A stretch of 64,000 nt of DNA from DATAGF01 sp963813355 (GTDB lineage Bacteria; Actinomycetota; Thermoleophilia; Miltoncostaeales; Miltoncostaeaceae). Below are positions 8,512-17,816 of this stretch, piece after piece. The position numbers were made by a program, and so were the translations under genes. The stretch covers positions 206,504 to 270,503 of the forward strand of contig CAWEYS010000013.1 of assembly GCA_963813355.1 (NCBI GenBank), in the 5' to 3' direction. The notes under the pieces were generated by a model, which did no database searches, was not told the DNA's origin, and saw only the letters and a list, made by a program, of their open reading frames with translations. How positions within the stretch are numbered: the first letter of the stretch is position 1; each line of letters begins with the position of its first letter.

Positions 8512-9669
8512 GCGGGCACCGGGTCGCCCATGTCCACCCGCAGCCGCCAGCCGCGGCGGACCGCGCCGGCGCGGATCGTGCCGCCCGCCCTTGCCACCCG
8601 CTCGCCCAGCCCGGCCAGGCCGCTGCCGTCCGCTGCCCGCGCCGCCGCCGCGCCCGTCGTCCTCGATCTCCAGCCAGGTCGGCCCGATCGCGATCGTGCA
8701 GTTGTGCGCGCCCGAGTGGCGCACCACGTTGGTGACCCCCTCGCGCAGCACCCAGCTGAACAGCTCGGCGTGCGCCGGGTCGGCCACCTCGACCGCGCGC
8801 GGCGCCTGGGCCTCGATGCCCGCGGCGCGCAGCACCTCGCGGGCGCTGGCCAGCTCCCCCGCCAGGCTGATCTCGCGGTAGCCCGATACCGCGGCGCGGA
8901 CGTCGGTCAGCGCGGACCGGGCCAGGTCCTCGACCTCGCCGATCTCGCGCGCGGCCCGCTCCACGTCGCGCGGGGCGAGGCGGCGGGCGAGGCCGGCCTT
9001 CACGGTGATCGTGGTGAGCGAGTGGCCGAGCAGGTCGTGCAGGTCGCGGGCGATCCGCGAGCGCTCGTTCTCGGCCGCGAGGCGCGCCACCTCGGCGCGG
9101 GCGGCGGTGAGCTCCCGGTGGGAGCGGACGATGTGGAAGAAGCCCCACATCGCGACCGAGACGAGCGGCAGGACGACCAGCATGTCCCAGTCGGGGCCGG
9201 TGTCCCACGAGGGGATGAGGGCGGGCACGAAGGCGGAGACCGTCGTGAGCACCGCGACGCCGGCCGCGGCCTCGGCGTTGCGGCCCTGCAGCACCAGCCC
9301 CGCCATGATCAGCACCGCCAGGAACACGCACATCACCAGCGCGTCCTCGTGAGCGACCACCGCCTCGCCCGCCGTCAGGAGCGCCATCGCGATCACGATC
9401 GTCCAGTAGCGGCGGCTCCCGACGCACGTCAGCGAGAGGGCGACGACGTACCCGACCGCGAAGAGCGCGAGGCCGGCGTAGCCGGCCACGGCGGCCGCCC
9501 CCTGCGCGTGGTCGGCGACTCCGCCCGCCGTCTGGGCGAGGTAGACCAGCCAGACGGCGGGGAAGAGGAGGGCGCGCCAGCCTCCCGGCCGGCGGAGGCT
9601 GGGCTCGCCGCCGAAGAGGGGGCCGCCGCCCTGCCGCTCGAGGGCCGACTGCTGATCGCACTCGCCCAT
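8508..9669 (-). CDS. HPK7-type sensor histidine kinase (one frameshift)
   Basis: Membrane sensor kinase of the DesK/LiaS class. The N-terminal third has several hydrophobic segments. The dimerisation domain reads RSRIARDLHDLLGHSLT with the phospho-accepting His, and the ATPase domain has LREGVTNVVRHSGA and EIEDDGRGG. Near 8625-8640 the frame shifts: the expected GSGLAGLGERVARAGGTI continuation and an ATGA overlap with the regulator lie in another frame, so a one-base error or mutation is present. The start at 9669 follows TACCCT by 7 nt with no Shine-Dalgarno, suggesting a leaderless transcript separate from the ABC genes. Confidence 0.87.
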
Positions 9670-9676
9670 ACGGATC

Positions 9677-9682
9677 AGGGTA
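9677..9682 (-). promoter_or_regulatory. -10 element of the kinase gene (leaderless start)
   Basis: On the minus strand TACCCT lies exactly 7 nt before the ATG at 9669, in the 58-bp gap after the ABC permease stop. The spacing places the transcription start at the A of the start codon. Confidence 0.5.
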
Positions 9683-9727
9683 GACCCATGCTCCGGGAGG
9701 CGGCCCGCGGCGTGTCGCCGCGGGGCC

Positions 9728-10465
9728 TCACACCCGCTTGGTGTCGCGCCGGTAGGCCTGCGCCGCCACCACCGCCAGCACGGCGCTCCAGAGCCCGATC
9801 ACCAGCCAGCCGCGGCCACCCCACGTCTCGCCGCCCACGCCGATCTCCCCGGCCTTCACGAGCCAGTACGAGGGGATCCAGCGGGCGACCTCGGCCAGCC
9901 AGCCGCTCCCGGTGATCGGGAACCAGGTGCCGCCGATGAAGGCGAACAGCGCCGTGATGCCGCCCAGCGCGGGCCCCATCGAGTCGACCGTCAGCAGGTG
10001 GCCGAGCGCGATGCCGAGGATCGCGAACGGGATCAGGGCCACCAGGATGAGGCCGGTCATCTCGAGCCAGCGCTCCGCCGGCATCCGCACGCCGAGGGCG
10101 ATCCCCGCCGCGTAGAGGAGCAGGATGCTGATGCAGGCCATCAGGTAGCCGCTGAGGATCTTGGTGCGGAAGTAGGCGGGCACGGAGAGGGGCGTCAGCC
10201 GCAGCTGGCGGTTCCAGCCCACCGAGCGCTCGGCCGCGATGCGGGCCCCGCCCGCGATCACGGCGACCATGGTGCCGAACGAGATCAGGCCGACCATGTA
10301 GTAGAGCGGTGCCGGCACGCCGCTCTTCAGGAAGTCCGTCTCGCCCCTGTTGGGGGCGGCCAGCAGTATGTACAAGACGAAGGGGAAGACCAGCGAGAAG
10401 ATGAAGAAGCGCCGGTTGCGGAAGGTGCGCAGCACCTCCAGGCGCGTGTAGGCCGTGGCGGTCAC
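9728..10465 (-). CDS. ABC-2 type transporter permease
   Basis: Integral membrane exporter subunit of 245 residues with about six hydrophobic segments (for example FSLVFPFVLYILL, LISFGTMVAVIAGGARIA and the C-terminal LVIGLWSAVLAVVAAQAY). The ABC-2 signature region follows the cytoplasmic loop AERSVGWNRQLRLTPLS. Its ATG overlaps the stop of the ATPase gene by 4 bp. Its usual partners export drugs, peptides or lipids; the neighbouring two-component system fits induction by the substrate. The actual substrate is unknown. Confidence 0.9.
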   Translation of the reverse strand: MTATAYTRLEVLRTFRNRRFFIFSLVFPFVLYILLAAPNRGETDFLKSGVPAPLYYMVGLISFGTMVAVIAGGARIAAERSVGWNRQLRLTPLSVPAYFRTKILSGYLMACISILLLYAAGIALGVRMPAERWLEMTGLILVALIPFAILGIALGHLLTVDSMGPALGGITALFAFIGGTWFPITGSGWLAEVARWIPSYWLVKAGEIGVGGETWGGRGWLVIGLWSAVLAVVAAQAYRRDTKRV

Positions 10466-11430
10466 GATGCCTCCCTTCCCGCCAGGGTCGCCGGGGCGAG
10501 CAGTGCGTCGCCGGCGTCGTCGGAGGTGAGCTCCAGGAAGGCCTCCTCCAGCCCGGCGCCGCTGATCTCGATGTCGCGTGCCGCCGGGTACTCGCCCAGC
10601 AGGGCGCGGATGGCGGCGTCCGAGTCGGCGCAGGTCAACACGACCGCCTCGCCGCGCCGGTCCACCCCCTGCACGCCCGGCAGGGCGGCGAGGGCCTCGG
10701 GCGGGACGCCGGGCAGGGTGGCGCGGATGGTGCGCAGGCCCACCCGGGCCTTGATCTCGGTCGCCGGGCCGTCGGCGACGATCCGGCCGTGGGCCATCAG
10801 CACCACCCGGTCGGCGAACTCGTCGGCCTCGTCCAGATAGTGGGTGGCGAAGACGATCGTCTTGCCGGCGGCGGCGAGGCCGCGCATGATCGCCCAGAAG
10901 TCGCGGCGGCCCTCCACGTCCATCGCAACCGTGGGCTCGTCGAGCACCAGCAGGGTCGGGTTGGAGACCATGGCGATGGCGAAGCGCACGCGCTGGACCT
11001 GGCCGCCCGAGAGCTTCTCGGTGCGGCGCTCCGCGATGTCGGCGGTGCCGGAGAGGTCGAGCACCTCGTCCACCTCGAGCGGGTCGGGGTAGAGCGAGGC
11101 CATCATGCTCACGATCTCGCGCACCGAGAGCTCGCGGATCAGGGAGCCGATCTGGAGCATGGCGCCGACCTGCCCGGCGGCGATGGCCTGCGCGGGCGGG
11201 GCGCCGAAGAGGGCGGCCGTGCCGCGGTCGGGCGGCATCAGCCCCAGCATCATGTCGATGGTGGTGGACTTGCCCGCGCCGTTCGGCCCGAGCAGCGCGA
11301 CCGTCTGGCCGCGCGGGATCGAGAGGTCGACGCCGCGCACGGCGTGGACCGGTCCGGTGGGCCCGCGGAACGACTTCTCGAGCTCCCGGAGGGTGATGCC
11401 CGCCAGCGGCGGGTGGGGTGTGGTCGTCAT
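10462..11430 (-). CDS. ABC transporter ATP-binding protein
   Basis: ATPase subunit of 322 residues driving the permease encoded just downstream. It has Walker A LLGPNGAGKST, signature LSGGQVQRV, Walker B LLVLDEPTVAMD and switch His FATHYLDE, then a long C-terminal extension (VGLRTIRATLPG to SGAGLEEAFLEL) typical of drug/lipid exporters of the CcmA/DrrA type. I chose the ATG at 11430 because the protein becomes conserved there; an in-frame ATG at 11490 would add about 20 unconserved residues. First gene of the export operon. Confidence 0.92.
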   Translation of the reverse strand: MTTTPHPPLAGITLRELEKSFRGPTGPVHAVRGVDLSIPRGQTVALLGPNGAGKSTTIDMMLGLMPPDRGTAALFGAPPAQAIAAGQVGAMLQIGSLIRELSVREIVSMMASLYPDPLEVDEVLDLSGTADIAERRTEKLSGGQVQRVRFAIAMVSNPTLLVLDEPTVAMDVEGRRDFWAIMRGLAAAGKTIVFATHYLDEADEFADRVVLMAHGRIVADGPATEIKARVGLRTIRATLPGVPPEALAALPGVQGVDRRGEAVVLTCADSDAAIRALLGEYPAARDIEISGAGLEEAFLELTSDDAGDALLAPATLAGREAS

Positions 11431-11530
11431 GGATCCAGGGTCGCGCGATCCGCTGCGCGGCGGCAGGGCCGCGGCGCGCGGATCGTCCATGACTTTCGTC
11501 AGACCGTCCCGGCCGGTCCGGGCCGTCAGG
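11431..11530. other. Short intergenic region with a large inverted repeat
   Basis: Between the ABC operon start and the MBL gene stop. GATCCGC at 11447-11453 pairs with GCGGATC at 11478-11484, and the GC-rich interior can extend the stem. On the minus strand it could end MBL-gene transcription or shape the 5' region of the ABC mRNA. No U-tract follows, so a Rho-independent terminator is not certain. Confidence 0.4.
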
Positions 11531-12490
11531 TCAGGCGAAGCGCAGCAGCGTGCCCACGCTGGTCTGCACGTACGCCTCTGGCAGGCGGCGCGCGAGCTCG
11601 TGCTGCGCCCTCCACCCCGTGCAGTGGCCCGGGACCACCCACGTCGGCCCGATCGCGACCAGCTCGTCGAGGGTGGGCGGGATGAGCGGCTCGAAGGCCG
11701 GGCCCGACAGGTGCATGCCGCCGACGAAGGCGTGGATCCGGTCGACTCCGGCCAGCCGCTGCGCCTGGCGCAGCACGTTGATCGCGCCCGCGTGGCTGCA
11801 CCCCGAGAGCACGACGAGCCCGCGGCCCCTGACGTGGGCCACGACGGCCTGGTCGTCGCGGATCCATGGGTCGGGCTCCCAGCCGGCGTCCGTGCGCGCC
11901 TGGCTTCCCGGGAGGCCGCGCTCGAACTCCGTGACGCGCTCGACCTCGCCCGTCACCAGCACCGTGTCGTCGATCAGCATGCTGGGCTGGCGCTCCTCGC
12001 TCACCGCGACCCCCTCGCGGTCGAGGTCCTGGCGGCTCGGGGGCGGGAGGTGAAACTCGGCACCCGTGGGGAACACGACCTTGCGGTCCCGCCAGGCGTC
12101 GGGGTGGATCACGAGCGGCATGCCCCGCGCGCCGACCCGGCGGACCATCCCCTCGAGGCCCCCGTGGTGGTCGGTGTGCCCGTGGGACAGGACGATCGCG
12201 CGCAGGTCGCCCAGCCCGATCTGCAGGACGTCCATGTTGTGGACCGCGGTCCCCGCGCCGAGGCCCGCGTCGTAGAGCACCGTCGCCCGCTCGCCGCCGC
12301 GCTCGACGGTGAGCAGCAGCGAGAGGCCGTGCTCGGCCAGCAGCTTCGCGCGATCGGCCTCCAGCGTCCCGTAGTCGAGCGCCGGCCGCCTCACCACCTC
12401 GCTGCTCGGCAGGAGCAGGTTGACGGCGTTGTCGACCAGGACGGTCACCTCGACCGCGTCGACTGGCTGGAGCGGGCTGGTCCCGGCCAT
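11531..12490 (-). CDS. MBL-fold metallohydrolase (DHPS-like family)
   Basis: Metallo-beta-lactamase-fold protein of 319 residues. The dinuclear metal motif is LSHGHTDHHGG (H-x-H-x-D-H) near residue 100, followed by a second His in VLSGCSHAG and a late VVPGHCTGW. The N-terminal EVTVLVDNAVN is typical of the archaeal/bacterial branch annotated as 7,8-dihydropterin-6-yl-methyl-4-aminobenzene 5'-phosphate synthase. In bacteria that annotation is unproven, so only the fold and metal site should be trusted. It is divergent from arsR with a short promoter region between. Confidence 0.88.
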   Translation of the reverse strand: MAGTSPLQPVDAVEVTVLVDNAVNLLLPSSEVVRRPALDYGTLEADRAKLLAEHGLSLLLTVERGGERATVLYDAGLGAGTAVHNMDVLQIGLGDLRAIVLSHGHTDHHGGLEGMVRRVGARGMPLVIHPDAWRDRKVVFPTGAEFHLPPPSRQDLDREGVAVSEERQPSMLIDDTVLVTGEVERVTEFERGLPGSQARTDAGWEPDPWIRDDQAVVAHVRGRGLVVLSGCSHAGAINVLRQAQRLAGVDRIHAFVGGMHLSGPAFEPLIPPTLDELVAIGPTWVVPGHCTGWRAQHELARRLPEAYVQTSVGTLLRFA

Positions 12491-12523
12491 ACCAGGAGGC
12501 TCGCACCGATCGGCGAGAGGCGC

Positions 12524-12545
12524 TATAGTTCACTATATGGTGAAC
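12524..12545 (+). promoter_or_regulatory. arsR promoter and overlapping operator
   Basis: TATAGT (12524-12529) is a -10 box lying 7 nt before the ATG at 12537. A perfect inverted repeat GTTCAC-N6-GTGAAC (12528-12545) overlaps the -10 end, the start codon and the first codons. This is the expected position for an autorepressing ArsR operator on a leaderless promoter. Confidence 0.7.
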
Positions 12546-12857
12546 AATGAGCTCGATGACGCGTTCGGAGCGCTGGCGAGCCCGGTCCGGAGGGGGATCG
12601 TGGAGCGCCTCGCCCGCGGCCCGGCCACCGTGGGGGCGGCGACCGGCGGCCTGGGGGTCTCGAAGCCCGCGATCAGCCGGCACCTCCGGGTGCTGGAGGA
12701 CGCCGGGCTGATCTGCCGCGAGGTCGTGGGGCGCACCCACCGACTGAGCCTCGCCGACGACACCCTCGCCGAGGCGCTGGCCTGGCTGGCCCGCCAGGAG
12801 GCGATGTGGAAGCGCAAGTTCGACGTCATCGACGCGTACCTGGAGGAACGCCGATGA
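12537..12857 (+). CDS. ArsR-family repressor (paired with SRPBCC gene)
   Basis: Winged-helix regulator of 106 residues: FGALASPVRRGIVERLARGP, recognition helix region GVSKPAISRHLRVLEDAGL, then the wing CREVVGRTHRLSL. No metal-binding CxC motif is visible, so it belongs to the common subgroup that regulates an adjacent START/SRPBCC gene. The stop overlaps the next ATG (ATGA). The ATG at 12537 has no Shine-Dalgarno and sits inside a perfect dyad, so it is probably leaderless and autoregulated. Confidence 0.93.
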   Translation: MVNNELDDAFGALASPVRRGIVERLARGPATVGAATGGLGVSKPAISRHLRVLEDAGLICREVVGRTHRLSLADDTLAEALAWLARQEAMWKRKFDVIDAYLEERR

Positions 12858-13306
12858 GCACCGCGACCCTGAGCCTCGAGCGCAGCTTCGACGCCCCCCG
12901 CGACGCCGTCTTCGCGGCCTGGACCGACCCGGAGGTCCTGCGCCGCTGGTGGGCGGCCGGCCCCGACTGGGACACGCCCGTGGCGGAGGTTGACCTGCGC
13001 GTCGGCGGCGGCTACCGGCTCGCCATGCACGACCCCGGCAGCGACGACACGCACGTCGTCCGCGGCGAGTACACCGAGGTCGTGCCGCCCGAGCGGCTGG
13101 TCTACACGTGGGCCTGGGAGCACGACTCGCCGGGGAGCGCCGGCTCGGTGGTGACCGTCGTCTTCCGCGACGACGGGCCGCGCACCACGGTGCAGCTCAC
13201 CCACACCGGCTTCGCCGATGCCGCCGCGGTCGCCCGTCACGAGCACGGTTGGCAGGCGGTCATGGACAGCCTCGAGCGCCGGGTCCTCACGCCCCAGCGG
13301 GCTTAG
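12854..13306 (+). CDS. SRPBCC/AHSA1-family protein
   Basis: START-like ligand-binding protein of 150 residues (ERSFDAPRDAVFAAWTDPEV at the start, LRRWWAAGP, then GWQAVMDSLERRV at the end), the Activator-of-Hsp90 homology 1 type. These small proteins bind hydrophobic compounds and are very often co-transcribed with an ArsR regulator, as here with a 4-bp overlap. Ligand unknown. It converges on the glycosylase gene, sharing the bases TTAG at the two stops. Confidence 0.9.
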   Translation: MSTATLSLERSFDAPRDAVFAAWTDPEVLRRWWAAGPDWDTPVAEVDLRVGGGYRLAMHDPGSDDTHVVRGEYTEVVPPERLVYTWAWEHDSPGSAGSVVTVVFRDDGPRTTVQLTHTGFADAAAVARHEHGWQAVMDSLERRVLTPQRA

Positions 13307-14157
13307 CCCAGCAAACGGCTCATCCGGCGGTCGCGGTAGATGCGGCCGCCGGTCTGGCAGGCCGGGCAGTAGACGAGCTCGTACTCGGCGAACGAGACGC
13401 GCTCGAGGCGGGTCCCGCAGCGCAGGCAGGGCTCCCCGTGGTGGCCGTGGACCGCGGTCACCCGCTGCTCCTTGTTGGGCAGGTCGGTCGAGATGCGCTC
13501 GCGCGCCCGCTCGAGGGCCTGCTGCAGCACCGTGTCGGCCGCCCGGGCGAGCCGCGCGACCTCGTCGTCGTCCAGCGACCGCGCCCGCGCGAAGGGGGCG
13601 AGGCGGGCCGCCCACATGATGTCGCTGGCGTAGGCGCGCCCGATGCCGGCCACCCGGCGGCCGTCGCGCAGCGCCGTGTGCAGCACGGCGCCGTCGCCGG
13701 ATAGCGCCTCACGCCAGCCGTCCGGGCCCAGGCCGACGGGCTCGGGCCCGAGGCGGGTCAGCGGGCGGTGGGTCGCCAGGGCGGCCGCGTCGAGCAGGTG
13801 GGCCGAGGCGCGGCGGTGGGATGACAGCTCGCGCAGGCGCAGGACCTCTCCCCGGCCGACGTCGAGGTCGAGCGCCGCGGTGCGCGGGGACCGCGCGCCC
13901 TCGGGCCGCGGGGCGATGCCCAGGCGCCCGGCCTGCATCAGGTGGACGACGAGGGTGAGGTCGCCGTTGGTCGCGATCCCGAGGATCTTGCCGCGCCGCC
14001 AGACGCCCTCGATCTCGCGGCCGGCCAGGGCCTCCAGCGGCGGGTCGGCCCCGCGGATGGTCGCCGGGTGGTGGATCCGGACGCCCTCGACGCGGCGCCC
14101 GCGCAGCGCTCCGCCGAGGCCCTCCGCGAGGGCCTGGAGCTCGGGCAGCTCAGGCAC
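13303..14157 (-). CDS. Fpg/Nei-family DNA glycosylase
   Basis: Bifunctional base-excision DNA glycosylase/AP lyase for oxidised bases, 284 residues. The start PELPELQALAEGL gives the catalytic Pro2-Glu3. The Lys-containing WRRGKILGI loop lies near residue 57. The H2TH region RAYASDIMWAARLAPFARA (Fpg-like) is present, and the C-terminal zinc finger is C-x2-C-x16-C-x2-C (CLRCG to CPACQ). GTG start. Fpg and Nei cannot be separated confidently without alignment; the zinc finger and H2TH loop look Fpg-like. Confidence 0.9.
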   Translation of the reverse strand: MPELPELQALAEGLGGALRGRRVEGVRIHHPATIRGADPPLEALAGREIEGVWRRGKILGIATNGDLTLVVHLMQAGRLGIAPRPEGARSPRTAALDLDVGRGEVLRLRELSSHRRASAHLLDAAALATHRPLTRLGPEPVGLGPDGWREALSGDGAVLHTALRDGRRVAGIGRAYASDIMWAARLAPFARARSLDDDEVARLARAADTVLQQALERARERISTDLPNKEQRVTAVHGHHGEPCLRCGTRLERVSFAEYELVYCPACQTGGRIYRDRRMSRLLG

Positions 14158-14179
14158 GGGCCGCGCCCAGGTGCGTCGT

Positions 14180-14185
14180 TATACT
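14180..14185 (+). promoter_or_regulatory. -10 element upstream of the deoC mini-ORF
   Basis: TATACT 7 nt before an ATG at 14193, in the gap between the divergent glycosylase gene and deoC. The spacing predicts an mRNA whose first base is that ATG. Confidence 0.55.
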
Positions 14186-14192
14186 CGCCCGG

Positions 14193-14225
14193 ATGCGCGG
14201 GCCGTCACGCCCGGCGCAGCACTGA
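14193..14225 (+). CDS. Leaderless 10-codon mini-ORF overlapping deoC
   Basis: ATG at 14193 opens a short frame MRGPSRPAQH whose TGA (14223-14225) overlaps the deoC ATG as TGATG. A -10 box TATACT ends 7 nt before it, so the transcript would begin at this ATG. deoC itself has no recognisable Shine-Dalgarno. The arrangement implies that ribosomes load leaderless on the mini-ORF and re-initiate at deoC. The peptide is not in frame with deoC. Too short for codon statistics; the argument is positional. Confidence 0.5.
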   Translation: MRGPSRPAQH

Positions 14226-14923
14226 TGCGCGCCGAGGACCTCACCAAGACGCTCGATCTCACCGTCCTGACGTCCGACGTCACCGAGGCCGACATCGAGC
14301 GGGCCTGCGCCGAGGCGCGCGATCACCACTTCGCGGCCCTCTGCTCCTACCCGCACCTCGTCCCCCTGATGGCGGAGCGGCTGCGCGGGTGCGACGTCAA
14401 GACGTGCTCGGTCATCGACTTCCCGGACGGGACGAGCTCGACGGCCGACCGTGCGCAGGCCGCCGCTCTGGCGGTGGCGGAGGGGGCCGACGAGCTCGAC
14501 GTGGTCATGAACTACCGTGCCATGTTGGCAGGGGACTTCCGCCTCGCGCGCGACGACCTCCTGCGGGTGGTGCGAGCGGTCCGCGGGCGCGCCGCCAACG
14601 ACGCGCGCGGGGACGTGCTGGTCAAGGTGATCATCGAGGCGCCGCTGATGGACGACAAGCACAAGAGGCTGGCCTGCATGATCGTCAACGGCGTGGGCGC
14701 CGACTTCGCCAAGACCTGCACCGGCGCCGGCACCGAGGCGACGATCCACGACGTCGAGCTCATGCGCGACGCCCTCCCGGAGGCCGTCGGCGTGCAGGCG
14801 GCGGGCGGCGTCAGCACGCTCGAGGCGGTGCAGGCGATGATCGGGGCCGGCGCGGCCCGCGTGGGGACGGCGTCGGCCGTGAGCGTCATGGCCGAGCTCG
14901 CCGTCCTCAACGGCGATGGCTGA
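14225..14923 (+). CDS. deoC: Deoxyribose-phosphate aldolase
   Basis: Class I aldolase splitting 2-deoxyribose 5-phosphate into acetaldehyde and glyceraldehyde 3-phosphate in deoxynucleoside catabolism. The 232-residue protein has DELDVVMNYRAMLAG, the strand VLVKVIIEAPLM and the Schiff-base Lys in FAKTCTGAG, followed by VQAAGGVSTLE and GTASAVSVM. The ATG at 14225 is coupled to the preceding mini-ORF by TGATG. The stop lies inside hisIE by 8 bp. Pairing with hisIE is unusual but translationally tight. Confidence 0.93.
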   Translation: MRAEDLTKTLDLTVLTSDVTEADIERACAEARDHHFAALCSYPHLVPLMAERLRGCDVKTCSVIDFPDGTSSTADRAQAAALAVAEGADELDVVMNYRAMLAGDFRLARDDLLRVVRAVRGRAANDARGDVLVKVIIEAPLMDDKHKRLACMIVNGVGADFAKTCTGAGTEATIHDVELMRDALPEAVGVQAAGGVSTLEAVQAMIGAGAARVGTASAVSVMAELAVLNGDG

Positions 14924-15572
14924 GCCCGGCCCGGCGCCGCTCGCGGCGGCGTCCGACCTGGTCGCGCGCGTGCGCTTCGGCGCCGACGGGCTCGTGCCGG
15001 CCGTCGTCCAGGACGCCGGCGACGGCCGCGTGCTGACCCAGGCCTGGATGAGCCGCGAGTCGCTCGAGCGCACGCTCGAGACCGGCGAGACGTGGTTCTG
15101 GAGCCGCTCGCGCCAGGAGCTGTGGCGCAAGGGCGCCACCAGCGGCAACACCCAGGCCGTGCGCGCGGTCGTGCTCGACTGCGACCGGGATTCCCTGCTC
15201 GTGCTCGTCGACCAGACGGGGGTCGCGTGCCACACGGGCGCGCCGACGTGCTTCCACGAGCCGCTCACCGAGGGGGACGCGCCGGCGCCCTTCGCGGCGC
15301 TCGCGGACCTCGAGCGCACGATCGCCGAGCGCGCCGAGGCGGCCGACCCCGAGGCCTCCTACACCGCCCGCCTCCTCGCCAAGGGCATCGACCACGTCTG
15401 CAAGAAGGTGGGGGAGGAGGCCACCGAGGTCGTGCTGGCGGCCAAGGGCGCCGAGCGCGACCAGGTCGTCTACGAGAGCGCCGACCTGCTGTACCACCTG
15501 GCGGTCCTGTGGCGGGAGAGCGGGGTGGGCCTGGACGAGGTGGCGCGCGAGCTCGCGTCCCGGCGACGATGA
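14916..15572 (+). CDS. hisI: Bifunctional phosphoribosyl-AMP cyclohydrolase/phosphoribosyl-ATP pyrophosphatase
   Basis: HisIE fusion catalysing two consecutive steps of histidine synthesis (PR-ATP to PR-AMP, then ring opening). Residues about 12-112 are the PRA-CH domain (WMSRESLERTLETGETWFWS, LDCDRDSLLVLVDQTGVACH, with the zinc cysteines). Residues about 125-215 are the PRA-PH domain (YTARLLAKGIDHVCKKVGEE, then ESADLLYHLAVLW). Other his genes are not in the window. It overlaps deoC and is followed by a repeat and trpE. Confidence 0.94.
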   Translation: MAEPGPAPLAAASDLVARVRFGADGLVPAVVQDAGDGRVLTQAWMSRESLERTLETGETWFWSRSRQELWRKGATSGNTQAVRAVVLDCDRDSLLVLVDQTGVACHTGAPTCFHEPLTEGDAPAPFAALADLERTIAERAEAADPEASYTARLLAKGIDHVCKKVGEEATEVVLAAKGAERDQVVYESADLLYHLAVLWRESGVGLDEVARELASRRR

Positions 15573-15624
15573 GCCCGCCTCGTCCTCACCGCGCTCTCGG
15601 CGGCGCGGGGACTCGGCGGGCGAG
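15571..15624 (-). repeat. Dispersed intergenic repeat, copy 2 (inverted)
   Basis: Reverse-complement relative of 5227-5280 (44 of 54 positions). It keeps the hairpin CCGCGC-N8-GCGCGG and lies between hisIE and trpE. The hairpin loop differs by a single base between copies while both arms are identical. Confidence 0.6.
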
Positions 15625-17151
<1,527 letters not shown>

Positions 17152-17206
17152 CCTCCCCGACGAGGACCGCCGCCCGCCAAGAGGCGGCGAGGCTGAGGAG
17201 GTCTCT

Positions 17207-17785
17207 ATGACCGCCACCCGGGTCGCGCTGATCGACAACTACGACAGCTTCACCTACAACCTCGTCCAGTACCTCGGGGAGCTCGGCGCCGAGGTCGAGG
17301 TCCACCGCCACGACGCGATCGACGTGGCCGGGGTGCGGGCGCTGCGGCCGACCCACCTCGTGATCTCGCCGGGCCCGAAGACCCCCGACCAGGCCGGCAT
17401 CTCGGTGGACGCCATCCGCGAGCTCGCCGGCGAGGTGCCGATCCTCGGGGTCTGCCTCGGCCACCAGGCCGTCGGCCAGGCCTTCGGCGCCCGCGTCGTC
17501 CGGGGGCGGGAGCCGGTCCACGGCAAGACCAGCGCCATCGAGCACGACGGCCGCACGGTCTTCGCCGGCCTGGAGAGCCCGATGGTCGCCACCCGCTACC
17601 ACTCGCTGGTGGTCGATCCCGACCTCGCTCCCGACCTCGAGCTGACCGCCTGGTGCGACGGCGACGTCGTCATGGGCGTGCGCCACCGGTCGCTGCCCGT
17701 CGAGGGCGTGCAGTTCCACCCCGAGTCGATCCTCACCGGCTCGGGCAAGGCGCTGCTCTCGAACTTCCTGGCGCTCTCGGCCTGA
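17207..17785 (+). CDS. trpG: Anthranilate/aminodeoxychorismate synthase glutamine amidotransferase
   Basis: Glutaminase subunit supplying ammonia to TrpE, 192 residues. The triad is visible: Cys in ILGVCLGHQAVGQAFG, His-Glu in VQFHPESILT. The N-terminal LIDNYDSFTYNLVQYLGELG is family-typical. It could also serve PabB. Strong ribosome site GAGGAGG. The 55-bp gap before it holds a small hairpin GCCGCC-N8-GGCGGC near 17168-17188 but no clear attenuator. Confidence 0.95.
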   Translation: MTATRVALIDNYDSFTYNLVQYLGELGAEVEVHRHDAIDVAGVRALRPTHLVISPGPKTPDQAGISVDAIRELAGEVPILGVCLGHQAVGQAFGARVVRGREPVHGKTSAIEHDGRTVFAGLESPMVATRYHSLVVDPDLAPDLELTAWCDGDVVMGVRHRSLPVEGVQFHPESILTGSGKALLSNFLALSA

Positions 17786-17816
17786 CCCCGCCGCCGGCCC
17801 CCGACCCCGCCCCCCG

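Noticed and set aside
7807..9915. Very long plus-strand frame across the regulator and kinase genes
   Set aside because: It runs antisense to a complete response regulator and kinase; its translation is His/Arg/Gly-rich without domains.
12433..12490. tRNA gene in the divergent MBL-arsR region
   Set aside because: No cloverleaf pairing or T-loop consensus is visible; I found no tRNA or rRNA gene anywhere in the window.
15573..15624. trp attenuator or T-box before trpE
   Set aside because: No Trp-codon leader peptide, no T-box consensus and no terminator/antiterminator pair. The hairpin present belongs to the dispersed repeat also found before dgkA.
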